A stretch of DNA of 64,000 bases from Mycobacterium gastri. GTDB taxonomy: Bacteria; Actinomycetota; Actinomycetes; Mycobacteriales; Mycobacteriaceae. Below the pieces are notes generated by a model. It was not told the origin of the DNA, ran no database searches, and saw only the letters and a program-made list of their open reading frames with translations. Location: the NCBI RefSeq assembly GCF_002102175.1, contig NZ_LQOX01000006.1, positions 1 through 64,000 of the forward strand, given 5' to 3'. This document shows positions 58,687-64,000 of the stretch, piece after piece (the stretch's first letter is position 1; each line of letters opens with the position of its first letter). The position numbers and the translations under genes are program-made.

Positions 58687-59517
58687 TTATTTGGCGAGTT
58701 CGGCTAGCCGCGCGGCGGCCCACCGGGCCAGCGGCGGGACGGCGCGAGAGAGCCCGTACATGGCGTGGGCCTCGGCGGCGATCGGTGCCACTGCGCGGTT
58801 GCGGTCGACCGCGCGCAGGATGTTGTGCGCGACGCGCTCGGCCGTATATCCGCGCTTTGCGTAGGTCGATGCGAGCCGCGTGCGGCGCTGGTCGATGTCG
58901 CCGGAGCCGCGAATCGGGCTGGTCTGCGTGATCGCGGTGTTGATGATGCCGGGACACACGGCCGTGACGCCGATGCCGTGCGGCTTCAGCTCCATTCGCA
59001 GCGCCTCGGACAGTCCGAAAACCGCGAATTTCGTTGCGCTGTAGGCGGTTAACTGCGGATTGGCCAGCACGCCGGCCGCCGAGGACAGGTTGACGACGTG
59101 TCCGCCGCGGCCGGGGCCAATCATGCCGGGCAGGAAGGCGTCGCAGCCGTGCACCACGCCCATGAGGTTGATGCCGATCAGCCACTCCCAGTCCTTGCGG
59201 CTGGTGTCGAGGAACCCGCCGACCAGCCCGACGCCGGCGTTGTTGACCAATAGGTCCACCCGGCCGAACCGGGCGAACGTCGCCCCGGCGAATCGCGTCA
59301 TCGCCTCGGCGTCGGAGACGTCGACGCGCGTGCTCAGGACCTGCGCGCCCACGGTTCGCGCCGCGTCGGCGGTCTCGGCCACGGCGGCGTCGTTGATGTC
59401 GCACAGCGCCAGGTCGGCACGCCGTCGTGCGCACAAGAGGGCCAGTTCGCGGCCGATGCCGCCACCAGCTCCGGTGACGGCTACCACCCGGCCGGCGAGG
59501 TTTTTGGTCTTGAGCAT
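58687..59517 (-). CDS. Short-chain dehydrogenase/reductase 2
   Basis: A 276-residue SDR, first gene of the leftward operon. The cofactor motif is TGAGGGIGREL, the catalytic motifs NNAGVGLVGG, NLSSAAGV and YSATKFAVFG. It is similar to, but clearly diverged from, SDR1. The divergent promoter shared with the PucR gene contains the palindrome at 59585-59599. Confidence 0.93.
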   Translation of the reverse strand: MLKTKNLAGRVVAVTGAGGGIGRELALLCARRRADLALCDINDAAVAETADAARTVGAQVLSTRVDVSDAEAMTRFAGATFARFGRVDLLVNNAGVGLVGGFLDTSRKDWEWLIGINLMGVVHGCDAFLPGMIGPGRGGHVVNLSSAAGVLANPQLTAYSATKFAVFGLSEALRMELKPHGIGVTAVCPGIINTAITQTSPIRGSGDIDQRRTRLASTYAKRGYTAERVAHNILRAVDRNRAVAPIAAEAHAMYGLSRAVPPLARWAAARLAELAK

Positions 59518-59584
59518 GACGGCAAGCTACGGCGCCGGCGGCCATCGATACTCGTGCACAGATACCAACATCACGGATCTTCGT

Positions 59585-59599
59585 TGTGACGCCGTCACA
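59585..59599. promoter_or_regulatory. Palindrome between SDR operon and PucR gene
   Basis: TGTGAC-GCC-GTCACA, perfect arms of 6 bp. It lies 68 bp before the SDR2 start and 21 bp before the PucR-type ATG, suggesting a repressor or autoregulatory site. It is near the CRP consensus but with a 5-bp centre instead of 6. Confidence 0.55.
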
Positions 59600-59619
59600 G
59601 CGGAGTATGTTTTGCCGCC

Positions 59620-60912
59620 ATGGAGGTCGGTGACCAACGCGTCTGGCGGGAGATACTGCGGCCCATCGCCACCGAGATGCGTGACCGCGCGCCGGAGCTG
59701 GCCGAACGGACTGTGGCTCGGATGCGATCGGAGATGCCACAGCTGTTTGCCGACGCGCAAAGCGTCGAGGAGAATCTTGTCAGCGCGCAGGCCGGTATTC
59801 GGCAGGTCGCCGAGATCATCGAACTGGCCGGTGACCCACGGGAATTCGAGCTTCCAGTGTCGACGTTGGCGATCGCCCGCGCCGGGGTGCAGCGACAGAT
59901 CGCCCTCGCCAACTTCATGCGGTTCTACCGATTTGCCCAAGACGTCGTGTGGCAGTGGATGTGTGCCCGGATCACCGCGTCGGCGCCCGACGCGACCCAA
60001 CAAGCCGCGGCCCTGCAGCTCGCTACGAGTTGGATATTCGGCTACATCGACGCGGCGCTCATCCGCGTCGAGGAAGCCTACGAAGCCGAGCGTGAGGCTT
60101 GGCTGCGCGGCGCGGCGGCGGCCCGCACCGAAGCCATTGACGACATCGTGGCCGAACGCGAACGCGATCCCCAACGGGCGTCGAAGCGGTTACGCTACGA
60201 CGTCAACCGTCACCATGTCGCTGTCGTGGCGTGGGTAGACACAGTGCCGACCGATAGCGACGCGCAGCGACTACTTGCGGAGGCGGTGGCCGACGCGGCC
60301 CGCACGATGACCGCCGAAACCACGCTGATTCACCCGCTAGGGTCACTGGTCATCGCCGGGTGGCTCAGCCGGCGAGAAGCCTTTCCCGCAACGGCGGTCG
60401 ACAGCGATACGCCAGTATTCTCCGCGGCGCTGCCGGCGGGGGTGAGGATAGCCGTCGGACAGCCGGGCCAGGGCCTACAAGGCTTCCGCCGCAGCCACAT
60501 TGAGGCGTCCCACGCGCGTCGCGTCGCGTCGCTGGCCGGACCACGCCTGGGGTCGTTGACCCGTTATCGTGACGTGGCGGTCGCCGCATTGGCCAGCGCC
60601 GACCCCGAGCATGCCGCGTCATTCGTCGGCCGGGTGCTCGGCCGGCTGGCCGACGACGACGAGGCCACGTACCGGGTGGCGATGACGCTATCGGTATATC
60701 TGCAGGAGAACCGCAGCCGCGCCCGCTCCGCCAAGCGACTCACCGTGCATCCCAACACCGTGAGCTACCGCGTCGATCAGGCCGAGTCCATACTCGGCCG
60801 CAGTATCGATACCGACACCCTCGACCTCGTCGTCGCGCTGGCGCTGCTGCCCACGCTGCCGGGGCTCGTCCGGGGTCATCCAGGAGCGCCGGGCCGTCGA
60901 ACTGTGATCTGA
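59620..60912 (+). CDS. PucR/CdaR-type transcriptional regulator
   Basis: A 430-residue regulator. The N-terminal helical sensor domain (about 1-190, with RVWREILRPIATEMRDRAPE and QRQIALANFMRFYRFAQDVV) precedes a GGDEF-like middle part. The C-terminal PucR HTH contains RSRARSAKRLTVHPNTVSYR and VDQAESILGRSIDTD. These proteins regulate catabolic operons in response to small molecules. It is divergent from the SDR operon and upstream of the cupin genes, so it may control both. Confidence 0.87.
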   Translation: MEVGDQRVWREILRPIATEMRDRAPELAERTVARMRSEMPQLFADAQSVEENLVSAQAGIRQVAEIIELAGDPREFELPVSTLAIARAGVQRQIALANFMRFYRFAQDVVWQWMCARITASAPDATQQAAALQLATSWIFGYIDAALIRVEEAYEAEREAWLRGAAAARTEAIDDIVAERERDPQRASKRLRYDVNRHHVAVVAWVDTVPTDSDAQRLLAEAVADAARTMTAETTLIHPLGSLVIAGWLSRREAFPATAVDSDTPVFSAALPAGVRIAVGQPGQGLQGFRRSHIEASHARRVASLAGPRLGSLTRYRDVAVAALASADPEHAASFVGRVLGRLADDDEATYRVAMTLSVYLQENRSRARSAKRLTVHPNTVSYRVDQAESILGRSIDTDTLDLVVALALLPTLPGLVRGHPGAPGRRTVI

Positions 60913-61030
60913 GCACAACCAGAGCCCGAATCCTTGGCGCCGCGCGCCGAGTCATTCCGGTGCCGGGACTCCTACCGTTTCGGGCATTCGGCCGACCAGC
61001 CGTAGAAACACCCCGACACGAGGAGATCCG

Positions 61031-61498
61031 ATGCAAACCCTGCAAGAGCTCGACGTCAACTACATGAGCGGCACCGACAATCCGTGGATCCCGTTCACCC
61101 CGCTGAGCGACCAGGTATTCCTGAAGTACTGGAAGGTCGATCCGGTCCGTGGCGAGATCGTCGTCTCAATGAAAATGCCCGCCGGACTTGAACTTCCGCC
61201 GCACTACCACACCGGCATCGTGATCGCCCACACCGTCAAGGGCGCGTGGCGCTACAAGGAGAACAACTGGGTTTCGCGCGAGGGCGACACCGTCTATGAG
61301 GTCGCCGGCTCATCGCACACCCCCCAGACCGTGGAAGACAGCGAAATCTTCTTCGTCCTGATCGGCGAGCTGCTGTTCCTCGACGAGGAAAAGAAGCTCC
61401 TGTGGCAAGAAAACCACAAGACGATGATCGAGCGATACACCGCGTACTTCGCCGCCAATGGCATCGAGCCGCGCGACGTGACGAGCTGGGACGCCTGA
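61031..61498 (+). CDS. Cupin of the 2,4'-dihydroxyacetophenone dioxygenase family
   Basis: A 155-residue cupin with metal-binding candidates His58 and His60 (PPHYHTG) and His96 (SSHTPQT). The family member with known activity cleaves 2,4'-dihydroxyacetophenone to 4-hydroxybenzoate and formate; here only the fold and metal site are supported. It starts just after GAGGAGATCCG and is followed 3 bp after its stop by the DUF1330 gene. Confidence 0.82.
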   Translation: MQTLQELDVNYMSGTDNPWIPFTPLSDQVFLKYWKVDPVRGEIVVSMKMPAGLELPPHYHTGIVIAHTVKGAWRYKENNWVSREGDTVYEVAGSSHTPQTVEDSEIFFVLIGELLFLDEEKKLLWQENHKTMIERYTAYFAANGIEPRDVTSWDA

Positions 61499-61501
61499 GC
61501 C

Positions 61502-61888
61502 ATGGCCTCCATCGAACCAAGCCCGGCACAGCGGACGACGCTGATCAAGACCGCGGTCAACAACCCGGAACCGGTCGTGATGATCAACCTGCTGCAGTTC
61601 GGGCCCGACGGCGCGGCCAGCTATCAACGCTACGCCAAAGAAGTGCAGCCGTATCTCGATTCGGTCGAAGCCACGGTGGTCTACGCCGGCGACGCCAGTC
61701 ACGTCGTCGCCGGCGACATCGACCGGCCATGGTGGGACGCAATCGTGGTTGTTCGGTACCCGTCACGCGCGGCGTTCGTCGCCATGGTGACCAACCCGGG
61801 TTACCACGAGAACGCCCACGTGCACAGGGCCGCCGCGCTGGAGAGCACCCATCTGATTGCGACGGAACCATGGCCGCTCAATCAGTAA
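61502..61888 (+). CDS. DUF1330 protein
   Basis: A 128-residue ferredoxin-like alpha/beta-barrel protein: VVMINLLQFGPDGAASYQRY, GDASHVVAGDIDRPWWDAIV and VVRYPSRAAFVAMVTNPGYH match DUF1330. Function is unknown; it is probably a small enzyme or binding protein cotranscribed with the cupin. Confidence 0.88.
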   Translation: MASIEPSPAQRTTLIKTAVNNPEPVVMINLLQFGPDGAASYQRYAKEVQPYLDSVEATVVYAGDASHVVAGDIDRPWWDAIVVVRYPSRAAFVAMVTNPGYHENAHVHRAAALESTHLIATEPWPLNQ

Positions 61889-62039
61889 CCCGTGCCGTCG
61901 GACTGCGGCTAGCTTTGACCTGTGGCATCGCCGTTAGCGTTGGGCTGTGCGGTGTTTCGCAGCCGCGGCCGCTCCCACCGGGCTCACCCATACGACGGCC
62001 AGCGTCAGCGTGCCGCTTCGAAACGACCGTCAGCACGTT

Positions 62040-62981
62040 ATGAGCAGCACCGCAACACCGCCCGCGGTGGATAGCGTGCGGCACAGGTTCATCGATCTAG
62101 GCCAAGGTGTGATGATCCACCTTGCCGAGGCGGGCCCGGCCGACGGCGCCCCCGTCATGCTCGTCCACGGGTTCCCGCAGCACTGGTGGCAGTGGCGCGA
62201 GATCATGGGGCCCTTGGCGGCCGACGGCTACCGGGTGCTATGCCCTGATCTGCGTGGCGCTGGCTGGAGTACCGCCCCAACGGGGAGCTACCGCAAGACC
62301 GACATGGCCGACGATCTCGCCCAGTTGGTACGGCGGCTGAACGTCGGACCCGTCGCGGTCGCCGCCCACGACTGGGGTGGCCCGGTGGCGTTCATTATGA
62401 TGCTGCGCCATCCCGATCAGGTGGCCGGGTTCATCGGCATAAACACCGCCGCGCCATGGCTCAGAGCCGACGGGGCACTGCTGAGACATCTGTGGCGGTT
62501 CTGGTACCAGGTCCCAATCGCGTTGCCAGTGATCGGGCCGAAGCTGATCGCAGACCCGAAGGGGCGGTTCATCCGCAGGGTGTGCAGCTGGGCCGGTGCC
62601 GGTTTTACTCCGGAAGTCGACGTCTACCTGCGGCCACTGCGACAGCGCGCTCACGCCATCGCGGGCTCACGTTGGTACCGCACTTTCCTTGTGCGCGAAG
62701 CGGTTGCATGGATGACAGGCGAATTCACCGATTCGCGGGTGAAGGTTCCGGTGCGTTGGCTGCACGGCACCGCAGACCCCGTCATCACTCCGACGCTGCT
62801 CCGTGACCATCCCGAGCGGATCGGTGACTTCGACATCGAACTTGTTGACGGAGCTGGTCACTGGATCGTCGAGCAACGACCTGACCTGGTCCTGCAGCGG
62901 CTACAGGCCTTCCTGCAGCAACTACATCGCCCCTGCCGCTGCGAGGGCTACAGTCGGTCGCGTGCCTGCAAGCAAAGGTAG
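62040..62981 (+). CDS. Alpha/beta hydrolase, epoxide hydrolase-like
   Basis: A 313-residue protein from MSSTATPPAVDSVRHRFIDL. Motifs: VHGFPQHWWQWREIM (oxyanion), PDLRGAGWSTAP, nucleophile elbow AAHDWGGPVAFIMM with Asp, and C-terminal catalytic GAGHWIVEQRPDL. The Asp nucleophile and HGFPxxW match epoxide hydrolases. It follows the DUF1330 gene by 150 bp. The C-terminal Arg/Cys-rich tail (CRCEGYSRSRACKQR) looks like read-through into non-homologous sequence at the island end. Confidence 0.9.
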   Translation: MSSTATPPAVDSVRHRFIDLGQGVMIHLAEAGPADGAPVMLVHGFPQHWWQWREIMGPLAADGYRVLCPDLRGAGWSTAPTGSYRKTDMADDLAQLVRRLNVGPVAVAAHDWGGPVAFIMMLRHPDQVAGFIGINTAAPWLRADGALLRHLWRFWYQVPIALPVIGPKLIADPKGRFIRRVCSWAGAGFTPEVDVYLRPLRQRAHAIAGSRWYRTFLVREAVAWMTGEFTDSRVKVPVRWLHGTADPVITPTLLRDHPERIGDFDIELVDGAGHWIVEQRPDLVLQRLQAFLQQLHRPCRCEGYSRSRACKQR

Positions 62982-63479
62982 CTGCGGCAAGATTCCAGCC
63001 CAGCGTCGTCCCAGCTAAGGTTCAACGCAGGTTTCTCGCAAACCTACGGTATCAATCGATAGCCTCCGGTAGAGGCCGACCGGCCGACCGACAGCGGAAT
63101 AGGTTGTGGGATGGAGGAAGCCGGCAGGAGCAAGGCTCTGGCCAACATCAACTCCAGTGAGACAGGTCGCAACGCCTGGCGACGGACTGTACCCCCGGGC
63201 GCATTGCCCATCCAGGTTCGAATGCTGAAGCTTAACCGCCATCTGCGCCTGGCTAACACCGCCGCGCACAGCTCCAGCCCGGCGTCGGCCTCTCGCGTCC
63301 GGCGTAACTAACACCCCTCAACCCATCTCACCCCGGCGTCACCCCGGCGACCGAGGGCGATTTGTAGCCGTACTCGAGCCGTACTCGAGCCGCACCCCCA
63401 ACAGTCAATTTCACTGTGTTACAGGTGATTTGAACCGTTTCGGCTAACCATTCTTGCTGGTCGCAGTGAAGTTGGCTAA
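62982..63479. other. Non-coding right end of the island
   Basis: About 500 bp without a convincing gene. It contains the right copy of the 43-bp repeat (63327-63369) and two adjacent copies of GCCGTACTCGA (63367-63388), and is relatively AT-rich from 63400 to 63480. This resembles the attP-proximal arm of an integrative element. Confidence 0.55.
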
Positions 63480-63525
63480 GGACTCATAATCCGTTTTTCG
63501 CGGGTTCGAGCCCCGCCCGCCCCAC
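63480..63525 (+). repeat. attR: duplicated tRNA 3' end
   Basis: Second copy of the tRNA-CAU 3' segment, with TT for GG at 63496-63497; no 5' half, so it is not a functional tRNA. It marks the right end of the island. Confidence 0.85.
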
Positions 63526-63599
63526 ATCAGGCCCCATTCTTCAAGATCAGTTTGTGGCCGCCGACGTTTATTCAACGTTATAGGACCGACTCTGCTCGG

Positions 63600-64000
63600 T
63601 CAGTCGCCGACAGCCCGCGCCCACGCGCCTCGTACCGTGGCCAGTGCTTCGTTTGCCGAGACGGTGAGGCGGGTTTGGCCAGCGAGCTGGGTCTGCCACT
63701 CGGCTTCGGTGGGCGCCCTGGTGAAGTCGTTCGGCGCCGGTGGCCGGTTGGTTGGGCGGAAGCGCCGGTAGAGCTCTACGGCCGCGGCATCGATGGCGCC
63801 GATGCCGTTCAACGCCCAGAGGTCCCACAAGTCGCGGGGGGCGTGTCGATCGGTCCACGTCGCGGTCTTTGATGCGGCGAAGGCGGGAAGTGTTGGAACC
63901 CACAGCTTTGCGGTGGGCGCGTCGGCGTAGCGCTGAACCAGTGACCGTCGCTTCGTTGGCCACGCCGTCCTGTCCCGTGCGGAGAGCAACTGCAGTCGCA
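63600..64000 (-). CDS. AbiEii/AbiGii-type nucleotidyltransferase toxin, C-terminal part (partial)
   Basis: The leftward frame enters from the right edge (RLQLLSARDRTAWPTKRRSL) and ends at the stop 63602-63600. LWVPTLPAFAASKTATWTDR HAPRDLWDLWAL is the conserved C-terminal core of AbiEii toxins of type IV toxin-antitoxin systems, ending TRLTVSANEALATVRGAWAR. These transfer nucleotides to tRNA or other targets. The N-terminal nucleotidyltransferase motif lies beyond the window. Confidence 0.8.
   Translation of the reverse strand, partial: RLQLLSARDRTAWPTKRRSLVQRYADAPTAKLWVPTLPAFAASKTATWTDRHAPRDLWDLWALNGIGAIDAAAVELYRRFRPTNRPPAPNDFTRAPTEAEWQTQLAGQTRLTVSANEALATVRGAWARAVGD

Larger units (their letters stand above)
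45372..63525. mobile_element. Genomic island of about 18.2 kb in tRNA-CAU
   Basis: Bounded by the intact tRNA (attL) and its duplicated 3' end (attR). No intact integrase is inside; integrase and IS21-like debris occurs at about 48.1-48.5 kb, and another integrase relic lies just outside the left end. The cargo is metabolic: two regulators, a P450, an arylsulfatase, AMP ligase, WS/DGAT, SDRs, hydrolases, a cupin and a PucR regulator. The island is probably fixed now. Several cargo genes are frameshifted. Confidence 0.8.

Noticed and set aside
59585..59599. Canonical CRP site
   Set aside because: The centre is 5 bp instead of 6, so I list it only as a palindrome.
63015..63314. 99-codon minus-strand frame at the island's right end
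   Set aside because: No family features; probably attP-type non-coding sequence.
63480..63525. Second tRNA gene
   Set aside because: Only the 3' half is present; no acceptor 5' strand or D arm, so it is an att remnant.

Overview
The window is chromosomal DNA of a Mycobacterium, most likely a slow grower of the M. avium-complex type. The evidence is high GC, an EsxN-family C-terminus at the left edge, tldD/tldE, a UspABC sugar transporter, LppP, Mez, a 35-kDa-antigen encapsulin and a WS/DGAT acyltransferase. From position 1 to about 45.4 kb the gene order runs, inverted, like the M. tuberculosis segment from about Rv2346c back to Rv2309c (recalled synteny, not searched): esx, TPM protein, dgt, dnaG, tRNA-Asn, cysE/cysK1, mez, lppP, narK1, MarR/ECF transporter, permease, universal stress protein, uspABC, tldD/E, Rv2313c-like, integrase remnant and a CAU tRNA.

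Region A (1-6.2 kb) is housekeeping: esx tail with a strong terminator, TPM protein, dGTPase, primase and tRNA-Asn. Region B (6.2-13.1 kb) is a compact sulfur locus. A leftward five-gene run (thioester-domain-like protein, cysK, cysE, anchored thioredoxin, DUF4395 membrane protein) is divergent from a rightward pair encoding a Family 2A encapsulin shell and its cysteine desulfurase cargo. Cysteine made by CysE/CysK would feed the encapsulated desulfurase, and the thioredoxin/DUF4395 pair could handle persulfide or redox chemistry. This is the best candidate for an under-described system. Region C (13.1-21.8 kb) holds malic enzyme, a single-chain nitrate reductase fused to an FMN/FAD/NADPH reductase, LppP and NarK: an assimilatory nitrate module.

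Region D (21.8-32.4 kb) contains a frameshifted acyl-CoA dehydrogenase/oxidase, a VIT1 fragment, an FHA-ABC protein whose FHA and ATPase motifs are both eroded, a MarR regulator with a palindromic operator, an ECF-type transporter, an amino-acid permease and a tandem universal stress protein. Region E (32.4-43.2 kb) contains a repeat-bearing spacer, uspCBA, tldD/tldE, a CXXC carboxymuconolactone-decarboxylase-like protein, a lipoprotein, a GH29 fucosidase and two small secreted proteins.

Region F (43.2-45.3 kb) is a gene graveyard (AbiEi, acetolactate synthase, TetR and tyrosine integrase fragments) ending at a tRNA-CAU gene. Region G (45.37-63.5 kb) is a genomic island: the last 46 bp of that tRNA recur at 63480-63525 with two mismatches, marking att sites. 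The island carries TetR/P450, IS21-like and integrase debris, an arylsulfatase, SRPBCC and NTF2-like proteins, a PucR-controlled leftward operon (two SDRs, serine hydrolase, WS/DGAT, AMP ligase, alpha/beta hydrolase) and a rightward cupin/DUF1330/epoxide-hydrolase-like set. It looks catabolic. The AMP ligase carries two frameshifts and an in-frame expansion of a 20-bp tandem repeat. Just past the right att site the window ends in an AbiEii-type toxin gene, while an AbiEi antitoxin relic lies on the other flank.
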